Assembly: GCF_018811945.1 (NCBI RefSeq)
Contig: NZ_JACRVU010000011.1
Location: 1-64,000 of the forward strand
Source of the DNA: Gluconobacter sp. P1C6_b
Lineage (GTDB): Bacteria; Pseudomonadota; Alphaproteobacteria; Acetobacterales; Acetobacteraceae
Direction: 5' to 3'
DNA: 64,000 nt
How positions within the stretch are numbered: the first letter of the stretch is position 1; every line of letters starts with the position of its first letter. Below the pieces are notes generated by a model. It had not been told where the DNA came from. It ran no database searches and saw only the letters and a program-made list of their open reading frames with translations. This document shows positions 17,409-25,803 of the stretch, in pieces. The translations under genes and the position numbers were made by a program.

Positions 17409-18842
17409 TTGTCCAATCCGACCGACGCCAGCGAAACCGCGCTGGGAAACATGGTTGCGCGCCGGACCCTTCTGGCGGGAACGGTAGCTCTTGGTCTGGC
17501 TGGAGGCGTTGCACAGGCTGCCTCCACGGCAGCGTCACGCTCGCCCAATATCATCTACATCATTGCAGATGATCTGGGTGTCTATGATCTGGGCTGTTAT
17601 GGTCAGACGAAAATCCGGACGCCCAATATCGATCGGATGGCCTCGCAGGGCATGCAGTTCACACAGGCTTATGGCGGGGCGCCGATCTGTTCTCCGTCCC
17701 GGTGTGCGCTTATGACAGGCCGCCATATGGGTCATGCGTCCATTCGCGACAATTTTGCTCTTGCTGGAGGAGTTGTCGGGTACAAGGGGCAGGAAAAGAT
17801 CCGCAGGGCCAACCTGCCCGATCAGGAGCCGACCGTCGCATCCCTCCTGAAGGACCAGGGATATGTGACGGGCCTGGTGGGAAAATGGCATCTGGACGGA
17901 TATGCCCCGGCCGCAGTGCCGACCCGACACGGGTTTGACGAGTTTCATGGGTGGCTGACGCAGACGGAAAAGACTCAAGGGTATTTCCCCGAGAAGTGGT
18001 ACGAGGGCACCACTCTGCTGGATGTTCCGGGAAATGTCGGGGAAGGGCGCGCCGTTTACGAAACGGACATCGTAACGGATCAGAGCTGTGATTTCATCAG
18101 GCGGCACCGTCAGAAACCCTTTTTCCTGACCGTCGCCTATAATGCGCCACATAGTCCGTATGTTACGCCAGCCGAAGGCGATTATGGCGGGGAGCCGTGG
18201 GGAAGGTCGGAGAAAACCTACGCGGCCATGATCGAGTTTCTGGATGCGGGGGTGGGCAGTATCCTGCGGACTCTTGAAGAGCTCGGGCTGGACGAGGATA
18301 CGGTCGTATTTTTCTCGTCCGATCATGGTCCGCGATCCGAGCCGACGGCGGAGCAGACGGATGTTGTCACGTTTTTCAACTCCCATGGTCCCTTGCGGGG
18401 ATATAAACGCGAGCTTTATGAAGGCGGGATCCGCGTTCCGCTCATTGCCCGCTGGCCCGGTCACATTGCCGCCGGGGTAAAAGAAGATACGCCCGTCTAT
18501 CATCCGGATTTTCTGCCGACCGCTATTGGACTGGCGGGTAAAAGCATTTCCGTGGTCACGGATGGCCATGATCTGACTCCCATCCTTTTGGGGGAGCGGG
18601 GACCCTTTGAGCGCCTGCTTTACTGGGAAACATATGAACCGGCCTTCTGGCAGGCTGCCCGGCAGGGAAAGTGGAAAATCGTACGGCCCGTCGGATCATC
18701 TCGGCTGGAGCTTTACGATCTGGCGGCAGACCCCAGCGAAAAACGCGATGTTGCGGCAAAATATCCGGACATTGTCAGCAAACTCTCCGCGATGCTTGTG
18801 ACGGAACACAGACCTTCGCGCGAATACCCGATCGCTCTCTGA
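17409..18842 (+). CDS. Sulfatase 5, Tat-type signal, probable TTG start
   Basis: The open frame reaches back to a GTG overlapping the sulfatase 4 stop, but the only good ribosome site is AAAGGAGG at 17393-17400, eight bases before TTG 17409, so I chose TTG (477 aa). An ATG at 17451 would still keep the Tat-like signal ARRTLLAGTVALGLAGG. CSPSR begins at Cys94. ADDLGVYDLGCYG, LVGKWHLDG, SSDHGPRSE and EGGIRVPLIARWPG assign it to arylsulfatase A/GalNAc-6-sulfatase-like S1 enzymes. It closes the TonB-sulfatase 4-sulfatase 5 unit. Confidence 0.88.
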   Translation: MSNPTDASETALGNMVARRTLLAGTVALGLAGGVAQAASTAASRSPNIIYIIADDLGVYDLGCYGQTKIRTPNIDRMASQGMQFTQAYGGAPICSPSRCALMTGRHMGHASIRDNFALAGGVVGYKGQEKIRRANLPDQEPTVASLLKDQGYVTGLVGKWHLDGYAPAAVPTRHGFDEFHGWLTQTEKTQGYFPEKWYEGTTLLDVPGNVGEGRAVYETDIVTDQSCDFIRRHRQKPFFLTVAYNAPHSPYVTPAEGDYGGEPWGRSEKTYAAMIEFLDAGVGSILRTLEELGLDEDTVVFFSSDHGPRSEPTAEQTDVVTFFNSHGPLRGYKRELYEGGIRVPLIARWPGHIAAGVKEDTPVYHPDFLPTAIGLAGKSISVVTDGHDLTPILLGERGPFERLLYWETYEPAFWQAARQGKWKIVRPVGSSRLELYDLAADPSEKRDVAAKYPDIVSKLSAMLVTEHRPSREYPIAL

Positions 18843-18899
18843 GCGTTCGGGGGCAGGAGCGGGGAAAACTGCGCAGGATTGGTTTCTGTCGCAAAAGGA

Positions 18900-19115
18900 C
18901 TGACTGATAACAGGCATTGCGTAGGGTCGCGTCAAACCGGACAAACAGTCTTTCAATCGCACCAGTCTGGGTTAGACGCTCGCGAAACAGCTTGACCGTT
19001 TTGGCATCCGGCACGCGGTCTGAGGGACCCAGACCCAGGAAACGCATGACGGAGAGCCGGTCGTTGATACGGCTTTTCAGGATAGGGAAGGAGAGCGCGG
19101 TGACTGCTCCTCTGT
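18900..19115 (-). pseudogene. IS5-group transposase remnant (IS1031-like)
   Basis: Reading the minus strand gives INDRLSVMRFLGLG, then SDRVPDAKTVKLFRERLT and LFVRFDATLRNACY, the N-terminal part of IS5-group transposases common in acetic acid bacteria. The DDE catalytic core is missing and the frame runs into unrelated sequence after about 18906. The rest of the 585-bp gap 18843-19427 holds only this, the Fic fragment and an AT-rich stretch before 19428. Confidence 0.7.
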
Positions 19116-19205
19116 CTACCTGACCACCATGTGTGGGAATAATGGATATAGTCTCGCAGGCTGCGGCGATTAAGCATCACATTCTCCGCGAGGAGTGCGG
19201 GGAAT

Positions 19206-19330
19206 ATGGCGCGATACATTCATCAGCATCCAGACTGGCCAGATTTTCGGTAAGATAAAGACACTATCTCCCATGAAGTGGCTGCGTTCCTCCATCGCCC
19301 GGCGACTGGGGATCCATGAAAACCCAAGCT
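19206..19330 (+). pseudogene. Broken Fic-family gene, DUF4172 N-terminal fragments
   Basis: ATG 19206, after GAGGAG-like bases, encodes MARYIHQHPDWPDFR and stops. HQHPDWPDF is the start of the DUF4172 domain that precedes Fic (AMPylase) domains. About 60 bases on, the plus strand encodes LRSSIARRLGIHE, matching the later DUF4172 element VRSSIARRLGID. The middle part and the whole catalytic Fic domain (HPFxxGNG) are absent. It is a deletion remnant adjoining the transposase scrap. Confidence 0.55.
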
Positions 19331-19427
19331 GATAAGTCTTATTTATGGGATATTATACAAACATAATATTTGATTTAAGAAACGTTCGGAAAGAATGATA
19401 CCTCTATCAGAAGAGGGGTAAGTATTT

Positions 19428-20411
19428 GTGACGATATCCGAGAACAGGACACTGGGTTTTTCCGAAATATTTGCGGCGTCGTGCAGGATCCGAAAGCATG
19501 TGGTCCGTACGCCTCTTCTCGAGAGCCCGGTTCTGAATGACAGGCTGGGGGGACGGGTTCTGATCAAACCCGAAATGCTCCAGAAAACCGGCTCTTTCAA
19601 ATTCCGTGGTGCCTGCAACCGTATCCTTCAGCTGACGCCGGCAGAACGGTGCGGAGGTGTCGTGGCGTGGTCATCCGGGAATCATGCCCTGGCCATCGCC
19701 GCCGTCTGTGCCCTTCTGGAAATCCCGGCCCATATCATCATGCCGGAGAGTGCCCCCAGGATGAAAATCGAAGGCGCACGTCGGTATGGAGCCCAGGTCA
19801 GGCTTTATGACCGCGCAACGGAAAACCGCGAAGAAATCGGTGCCCGCATCGCGCAAGCTGAAGGGGCGATCATTGTGCCGCCTTATGACGATTATAATGT
19901 CATGGCGGGTCAGGGAACGGTCGGCCTGGAGATCATGGAGCAGTGCCGGGAGCTGGGGATCATGCCCGATAACGTCCTTTCCAGCGCAAGTGGCGGAGGA
20001 CTGGTGGCAGGAATTGCCACGGCGGTTCGCACGCTGCGGCCTGAAACATCGGTCTATTCGGTAGAACCCGCCGGTTTTGACGATCTCGCCCGTTCGCTGG
20101 CCTCTGGACAGCGTCTTGAAAACGCGACTGGCGCGATGACCCTGTGTGACTCCCTCATGGTACCGACACCCGGCGCTCTGACCTTCCCCACGAACCATGC
20201 CCTTCTTGCGGACGGTCTGGTGGTGAATGACGTCGAGGTCCGTGTTGGCATGGTCAACTGTTTCGAGCATTTCAAGCTGGTTGCGGAACCGGGAGGGGCG
20301 GCACCTCTTGCCGCGATCCTGTCCGGAAAGCTGGATGTGCAGGGCAAGGTGACGGTGGCCGTCCTGAGTGGCGGAAATGTCGATCCGGCTGTTTATTCCG
20401 AAATACTGTAA
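19428..20411 (+). CDS. PLP-dependent threonine/serine dehydratase family protein
   Basis: Members of this fold-type II PLP family deaminate Thr/Ser (or 3-hydroxyaspartate) to 2-oxo acids, or racemise Ser. The 327 aa protein starts at GTG 19428 behind an AGAGGGG ribosome site. Lys58 in GSFKFRGA is the PLP Schiff-base lysine, SSGNHA (82-87) contacts substrate carboxylate, and SGGGL (188-192) binds the PLP phosphate. There is no C-terminal ACT domain, so it is the short catabolic type. It lies 17 bp before the DUF4392 gene, which overlaps ridA; RidA removes the enamine/imine released by such dehydratases, which supports a dehydratase rather than a racemase. Exact substrate is unknown. Confidence 0.85.
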   Translation: MTISENRTLGFSEIFAASCRIRKHVVRTPLLESPVLNDRLGGRVLIKPEMLQKTGSFKFRGACNRILQLTPAERCGGVVAWSSGNHALAIAAVCALLEIPAHIIMPESAPRMKIEGARRYGAQVRLYDRATENREEIGARIAQAEGAIIVPPYDDYNVMAGQGTVGLEIMEQCRELGIMPDNVLSSASGGGLVAGIATAVRTLRPETSVYSVEPAGFDDLARSLASGQRLENATGAMTLCDSLMVPTPGALTFPTNHALLADGLVVNDVEVRVGMVNCFEHFKLVAEPGGAAPLAAILSGKLDVQGKVTVAVLSGGNVDPAVYSEIL

Positions 20412-20428
20412 AAAGGAGGCGTGTCGTC

Positions 20429-21499
20429 ATGCTGAAGAATGGAACACTCCTTTACGACCGAATTGCCGGAACCATCGATGACTTCATGGTTCTGGATTAT
20501 ACGGGTGTCGGCAGTATTGCTCTGATTTACGAGGCCCTGCAGAAGCGTCAGCCGGGACACATGTGCATGGCCGCCGCTGAAATGTTCGTGGAACAGGTGG
20601 CCAGACGTCCCGGGCCGGTTTTGATCGCGACTGGCTTTCCCGAAGGCGGCGGAGTGCCGGAGACTGATGGGCCGGTCGGGGCCGCGTTCATCGCGCGCGC
20701 GGTTTTTCTGGGTCTGTCGCGCGAAACGGTCATTGTCGTGGACGAGGACTGGCGGGACATGATGTTCGCGACCTGTCGTGGCGCGGGTCTCGCACCCTTC
20801 GATCTGCCGGAAGATGGAAAGATCGTCCCCGTTCCCTATCTGCGACCGGTCTATGTCGCGACCGTGCCCAAGGACGAAGCGGGCAGCCGCAGGGTCTGCG
20901 ATGTCCTTCTGGCTCAGGTCCAGCCGAGCCTTCTGGTGTCGATCGAACGGCCGGGTGCCAATGATCGTGGTCTGTATCATGGTCTGGGCGGCCGACCGCT
21001 GGACGGAATGGTGGCCGATCTGGACTATCTGTTCGCGCAGGCCCGCAAACAGGGGCTGCTGTCCATTGGGATCGGGGATGGTGGCAACGAACTGGGTATG
21101 GGGGTGATTGCCGCGGAACTGAAACAGAAGATCGCCAAGGCCCGGGACTGCGGCATCAAGGGGCGGGGAGGTGTTGCAGCCGAAACGGCGACCGACCTTC
21201 TGATCGTCGCGAATGTTTCGAACTGGGGGGCGACCGGTCTGGTGGCGGCTTTGGCATGCCTTCTGGAAAATCAGGCCGTCTTTCATGAAGCAGAGCTTGA
21301 GGTCCGGTGTATCGAGGCCTGTGTGGCCAGTGGTGGCGTGGACGGGATGTTCATGGGGCCGGAACCCGCAACCGACGGCATTGCGGCGGAGGAATGGCGT
21401 GGTTTGATTCAGATGTTCCGCAAAACACTGCAACGCCATCTCGGGATGGTCATCAACTGGCAGGGGCAGTCAGGGGACTGGAGGCAGATTCGTGCGTGA
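20429..21499 (+). CDS. DUF4392 protein, C-terminal half of D-glutamate cyclase (DGLUCY)
   Basis: The 356 aa soluble protein matches the DUF4392 pattern: GFPEGGGVPETDGPVGAAF near residues 69-87, ERPGANDRG at about 174, then IGIGDGGNELGMG and GVAAETATDLLIVANVSNWG. DUF4392 forms the C-terminal portion of human D-glutamate cyclase, which turns D-glutamate into 5-oxo-D-proline. Here it is a stand-alone gene; a DUF1445 protein, the other half, is encoded 5.6 kb downstream on the other strand. A ribosome site (AAAGGAGG) precedes ATG 20429. The stop overlaps the ridA start by 8 bp. Catalytic competence alone is unproven. Confidence 0.85.
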   Translation: MLKNGTLLYDRIAGTIDDFMVLDYTGVGSIALIYEALQKRQPGHMCMAAAEMFVEQVARRPGPVLIATGFPEGGGVPETDGPVGAAFIARAVFLGLSRETVIVVDEDWRDMMFATCRGAGLAPFDLPEDGKIVPVPYLRPVYVATVPKDEAGSRRVCDVLLAQVQPSLLVSIERPGANDRGLYHGLGGRPLDGMVADLDYLFAQARKQGLLSIGIGDGGNELGMGVIAAELKQKIAKARDCGIKGRGGVAAETATDLLIVANVSNWGATGLVAALACLLENQAVFHEAELEVRCIEACVASGGVDGMFMGPEPATDGIAAEEWRGLIQMFRKTLQRHLGMVINWQGQSGDWRQIRA

Positions 21500-21953
21500 C
21501 GATACTCCCGTCTGTGAGGGAGGCATTCCCCTCCCGCCTGTCAGCGTTCCCCGCGGCAATTATACACCTGTGCTGGCTTGTGATGGCTTTCTGTTCGTTG
21601 CCGGCCAGGGGCCCCGCTGGGGAGACGATCTCCGTTACAAGGGTGTTGTCGGAAAGGATTTCTCCGTTGAGGAAGGTCAGCACGCCGCAAGGCTCTGTGC
21701 GCTGAATATCATTGCCCAGGTTCGGAATTTTCTTGAGGGAGACCTCTCCCGGATCAGGCAGCTCGTGCGGGTCGCGGGGGTGGTCCGCTGTACGGAAGAG
21801 TTCGAACAGCAGGCGAAAGTCCTGAACGGCGCATCCGATCTGTTCGGTGAACTGCTGGGGGATGCGGGGCGCCATGTGCGCATCGCCACAGGTACATCTT
21901 CCCTGCCCTCCGGAATGGCGGTGGAAGTGGAAGCCATGTTCAGGATCGACTGA
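21492..21953 (+). CDS. RidA family enamine/imine deaminase
   Basis: This 153 aa cytosolic protein belongs to the Rid (YjgF/YER057c) family, which hydrolyses reactive 2-aminoacrylate or 2-aminocrotonate imines made by PLP dehydratases. Seen are FLFVAGQGP near the N-terminus, a central helix with NIIAQVRNFLEGDLSRI, and the C-terminal RIATGTSSLPSGMAVEVEAMF, where the family carries its substrate-binding arginine and acidic residue. The N-terminal extension and divergent core suggest a non-archetypal Rid subgroup. GTG 21492 overlaps the DUF4392 gene, so expression is coupled to it and to the dehydratase. Confidence 0.85.
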   Translation: MRDDTPVCEGGIPLPPVSVPRGNYTPVLACDGFLFVAGQGPRWGDDLRYKGVVGKDFSVEEGQHAARLCALNIIAQVRNFLEGDLSRIRQLVRVAGVVRCTEEFEQQAKVLNGASDLFGELLGDAGRHVRIATGTSSLPSGMAVEVEAMFRID

Positions 21954-22199
21954 CAGGTCTGCGGGATGGATCACGCGTGTGGTCCGTCTCGTGTCCGGGA
22001 TAAGAAAAATTTATTGGCCCGGATAACAAGATAAACGTTCCAACATCGTACCAATGCTTATTATTGTGTGACGAAGTTGAAGCGAAAATGCTGATCGGGC
22101 GGAGCGCAGAACGCCCCCGGACAAGGTAATCGCAGAGAATTAGAAGAAATCCTGACGCCTTCTGTCAGTTGTTTTTCCCAATTCCAGGAGTGAGTGAAA

Positions 22200-24752
22200 A
22201 TGTTTGTTCGGAAGTCCCTGTCCCGCTCTCTCTCCGTGAGCACGATCTGTCTGTTGACGACGTCTCTTTGTCATGCCGCTCTTGCCAAAAATACGGAATT
22301 GATTGCTCCACCTGCGAAAAAAGCCGCTCATGCCACTCCTGTAGTGCCACGGTCTGTAAAAAAGACAGAGAGGAAGCGGGTGACGCAGATCAGTGCGAGG
22401 GACACGGAAAGTATTGCCGTTCGTGGCAGGTCCGTACCCGGAACCAGCGTTTTTTCCCCATCGACACGTGAGCACAGCACCGTACAGGTTTTCCGGTATT
22501 CCTCACAGCAGCTCAAGGAAACCGGCCAGACCAATATACTCGCGGCCCTGTCCCAGCTTTCCGCAGCGGTGACGTCGTCTCCCTTCGGCGGGATGGGGAG
22601 CAACGGCTTCAACAAGACGATGCAGTTACGAAACCTTGGTGCGGATCAGACGCTGATGCTGGTCAACGGCAAGCGTCGGCATGTGGATGCCAATTTCAAT
22701 TACTATCAGGCCGGTCCGAACTACGGAACGGACCCGGCGGATCTGTCCCTGATCCCGGTCAGCGCTATTGACCATGTCGAAATCATCACTGAAGGCGCGA
22801 GTGCGCTGTATGGTCAGGATGCTGAGGCCGGTGCGGTCAATATCGTGCTGAAGACCGACAGCAAGGGCGGGTCGATCAATCTGCAGAACAGCGGTTTTTA
22901 CGCGGGGGACGGGCAGTCTTTTGACGGTAATGCCGATTACGGTTTCGCTCTGGGGCATCGTGGCGGCTATCTGAATGTGGCGGCCCAGATCAACAACCAG
23001 CTTTCCACCAACCGGTCGGGCGAGTATCCGGGCAACCTCTATTTTGAGGGTGATTCGCGTAACGAGACTGCCAGCAAGGATGTGCAGCGTCTGGCCGGCA
23101 ATATCCGCATGCTGCTTGAAACGGCCAGCGTGAACATGGCCTATCCGGTGACGGATAACTGGGAAGTCTACAACACCTCGACATTCGCCCATAAAAACAT
23201 CATTGCGCCTGAAACCTATCGTGCGCCGTCAAACGACAACGTGGTGCGTGCGCTCCATCCGAATGGCATGGAGCCGATGTGGCATGCCGAGGAATGGGAC
23301 TTTCAGGTCAATAACGGCATCCGTACACATAGTTTTCTGGGCATGCAGTGGGATTTCTTCGTCAATTACGGCCGTAATCAGCAGATAAACCATATTGTCG
23401 ATACAGATAACCCCACGATGGGACTGGACAGCCCGACGAGTTTTTATACGGGACAGTTCGTCTCTACCGAGCTGGATGCCGGGTTTAACAGCACGAAGAT
23501 CATCAAGACGTCCTTTCTGCCGCGTCCGGTCAATCTGAGTTATGGTTTTGATTATCGTTTCGATACCTATCAGGTTGGCAAGGGGGATGAGGCCTCTGTA
23601 GAGAATGGCGGGGTTCCCATTCTCGATGGGCCGAATGCCGGGACAATGGCTTCTGCGGGTGCGGTGGACAAATTCGGGATTCCGGCAGCGGCTGGGAGCA
23701 TTCTGAACCGTGGTATTTTCGACGGACACGTCAATCTGGATTTCTACGTCACACCCAAATGGGAATGGACGCTCGGTGGTCATGCGGTGAGCTATGACGA
23801 TCTTGGCGTTCATCCCACGGGTTCCGTCGGCACGCGCTATAATGTGAGCAAGAATCTGGCATTCCGTGGGAACGTCAATACGGGATACCGTGCGCCGACG
23901 CTTGCGGAAGAAGGGTTCTTCGCCGAGACGACATTCCCGACCTACCGGACGGCACAGCTGCCTGTGAATTCGAACTGGGCCAAGGTTCTGGGCGCAACGA
24001 AGCTGCGGGGTGAGCAGTCCCGGAGCTACAGCATCGGTGTTGATGCCACGTTGTTGCCGAACTGGACGCTGACGGCCAATCTCTATCGGATTTCCATCAA
24101 CGACCGTCTGTATAACAGCACCCAGTTCGGCGGAACCGAAGTGGAAAGCCTGCTCTCTGCGGCGGGGCTGCCCAATGTGCTGTATGCGGCCTATTACGGA
24201 AATCCGGTCAATACGGTTACGAATGGTGGGGACGTCACGACGGCCTATCATCTGAAGACGGGGCATCTTGGCGATTTCGACTTCCGGTTCTCGCTCAATA
24301 TCGCGGACAGTGAAATTTCGCATCATAACGCGACCCCTGCGACCCTTCAGCAGCTTGGCCTGTCATCCTTCAACCGGACGAATGCGGAATATCTGCTGCA
24401 TTCCTCGCCCAAGAATATCGAAAACCTGACGGTTGTCTGGCATCGCGGACCGTTCTCCGCCCGTGTGCAGGAGCAGCGTTTCGGGTCTTACACATGGGTT
24501 GCGGCACCGTCCCTGACGCAGGCCCAGTGGACCTATGCCAAGCCGTCCTACATCACCAATCTTGAACTGGGATATGACATCACCAGGCGCTGGCATATTG
24601 CAGGGGGGGCTTTCAACCTCGGAAATCATTATCCGGGCAAGGCGAACGCGGCCTCGCGCGCGGCACTTCAGAATGCGTTTATCTATCCCAACAACTCGCC
24701 TTACGGCTTCAGTGGCGGCATGTATTACGTCAAGACGGCCTTCCAGTTCTGA
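22200..24752 (+). CDS. TonB-dependent outer-membrane receptor 2
   Basis: This receptor of about 850 aa begins at ATG 22200, nine bases after AGGAG; GTG 22194 is too close to the ribosome site. A signal peptide ends near residue 30. The plug domain includes QTNILAALSQLS, MQLRNLGADQTLMLVNGKRRH and EIITEGASALYGQDAEAGAVNIVLK. The barrel ends in SPYGFSGGMYYVKTAFQF. It is clearly paralogous to receptor 3 (41514-44015): they share GASALYGQDA, QNSGFYAGDGQ, GDSRNETAS, NTGYRAPTL-like and the C-terminal SPYGF-GGMYY motif. It follows the dehydratase-DUF4392-ridA genes after 246 bp and has its own terminator. The ligand is unknown; context suggests an amino-acid derivative. Confidence 0.9.
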   Translation: MFVRKSLSRSLSVSTICLLTTSLCHAALAKNTELIAPPAKKAAHATPVVPRSVKKTERKRVTQISARDTESIAVRGRSVPGTSVFSPSTREHSTVQVFRYSSQQLKETGQTNILAALSQLSAAVTSSPFGGMGSNGFNKTMQLRNLGADQTLMLVNGKRRHVDANFNYYQAGPNYGTDPADLSLIPVSAIDHVEIITEGASALYGQDAEAGAVNIVLKTDSKGGSINLQNSGFYAGDGQSFDGNADYGFALGHRGGYLNVAAQINNQLSTNRSGEYPGNLYFEGDSRNETASKDVQRLAGNIRMLLETASVNMAYPVTDNWEVYNTSTFAHKNIIAPETYRAPSNDNVVRALHPNGMEPMWHAEEWDFQVNNGIRTHSFLGMQWDFFVNYGRNQQINHIVDTDNPTMGLDSPTSFYTGQFVSTELDAGFNSTKIIKTSFLPRPVNLSYGFDYRFDTYQVGKGDEASVENGGVPILDGPNAGTMASAGAVDKFGIPAAAGSILNRGIFDGHVNLDFYVTPKWEWTLGGHAVSYDDLGVHPTGSVGTRYNVSKNLAFRGNVNTGYRAPTLAEEGFFAETTFPTYRTAQLPVNSNWAKVLGATKLRGEQSRSYSIGVDATLLPNWTLTANLYRISINDRLYNSTQFGGTEVESLLSAAGLPNVLYAAYYGNPVNTVTNGGDVTTAYHLKTGHLGDFDFRFSLNIADSEISHHNATPATLQQLGLSSFNRTNAEYLLHSSPKNIENLTVVWHRGPFSARVQEQRFGSYTWVAAPSLTQAQWTYAKPSYITNLELGYDITRRWHIAGGAFNLGNHYPGKANAASRAALQNAFIYPNNSPYGFSGGMYYVKTAFQF

Positions 24753-24788
24753 GGGGCTGTTCCTGAAATATTGTCCTGCCGGTTCTGC

Positions 24789-24821
24789 AATATCCTGCCC
24801 TGTGGGGCAGGATATTTTTTT
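24789..24821 (+). terminator. Intrinsic terminator of TonB receptor 2
   Basis: AATATCCTGCCC, loop TGTG, GGGCAGGATATT and a run of T residues form a perfect 12-bp stem and T-tail, 36 bp after the receptor stop codon. Confidence 0.92.
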
Positions 24822-24909
24822 GTCGCTACGGTTGGTGGCGACTATCCTGTTCCGGTATCGTAAAAAGATCGGCGTCATTGTCGGAGCATAGGAAAGGACA
24901 GAGACGTTC

Positions 24910-25800
24910 ATGATGGATTTCAAGTCTCTTGAGACGGTTCTGTGGATCGAGCGGCTGGGAAGTTTCCGGGCGGCGGCCGATGCCCTGCGGATGACGCAGC
25001 CAGCGGTGTCCGTCCGGATTTCGCATCTTGAGGCGCTTCTGGGGGCCAGCATTTTTCATCGTGCACCCAAATCCATCACGCTGACGCCGGTCGGGATGAC
25101 GGTGGTGCAGTATGCCCGTCAGATCCTCGATCTGCGGGATGAAATGATCCAGACGGTCAAGGGGCATCAGGACGCAACCGGAATCCTGCGTATCGGAGCG
25201 ATCGAAACCATTTCCCAGACCTGGATTTCGGACCTTCTGATCGAGATCCGTCACAAATATCCGAATCTGACGGTGGATCTGGAGATCTCGGTTTCGGATG
25301 AAATTTCCCGGAAAATCACCAAGGGGATGCTGGATGTGGGTTTCTTTCTGGGGCCGGTCAATTCACCGCGTCTGATCGAAAGCGAGTTGTGCAATTACGA
25401 GACCGCGATGGTTGGCAGGGAGCATTTCGCGTTGCCTAGTAATGGCAAGCTGGATCTGGGGCAGGTGCCATCCATTTCCATCATGACCCTGTCGCGTAAC
25501 ACCATTCCCCATTCGGCGATCCGCAATTTTCTGGCGCGGGAGGGGATCGTCCATCATCGGGTGGACACCATGAGTTCCCTGCCGTCCATTCTGGCGCTCA
25601 CGCTGGGGGGAGAAGGGCTGGCCCTGCTGCCCTATGCGGTCATGCGGGATTATCTGGCCAGCGGGAAGCTCCGGGTGTTCGAGACGGGTATGAAGCTGCC
25701 TTTGCTGCGATGTGTGGCAGGGCGGCTGATCAGTCATGGTTCGGCGATTGTCGAGGACGTCATCTCCATTGCCGAACGTGTGTCGGCCAATGTGACCTGA
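24910..25800 (+). CDS. LysR-family transcriptional regulator 1
   Basis: The 296 aa protein has the LysR layout: an N-terminal winged helix-turn-helix (about residues 5-62, with SFRAAADALRMTQPAVSVRISHLE) and a type 2 periplasmic-binding-like effector domain from about 90 on. It lies convergent to the MFS carrier gene with a 3-bp gap. Likely targets are the DUF1445-MFS unit, or the divergent MFS-DUF2848 unit beyond it, but no divergent promoter points to one. The effector cannot be inferred. Confidence 0.88.
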   Translation: MMDFKSLETVLWIERLGSFRAAADALRMTQPAVSVRISHLEALLGASIFHRAPKSITLTPVGMTVVQYARQILDLRDEMIQTVKGHQDATGILRIGAIETISQTWISDLLIEIRHKYPNLTVDLEISVSDEISRKITKGMLDVGFFLGPVNSPRLIESELCNYETAMVGREHFALPSNGKLDLGQVPSISIMTLSRNTIPHSAIRNFLAREGIVHHRVDTMSSLPSILALTLGGEGLALLPYAVMRDYLASGKLRVFETGMKLPLLRCVAGRLISHGSAIVEDVISIAERVSANVT

Positions 25801-25803
25801 GGG

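Noticed and set aside
24910-25800. LysR regulator 1 as the CysB-type regulator of the sulfur island
   Set aside because: It is 6 kb beyond the island, convergent with an MFS gene and nested among lactam genes; no matching motif lies near it.
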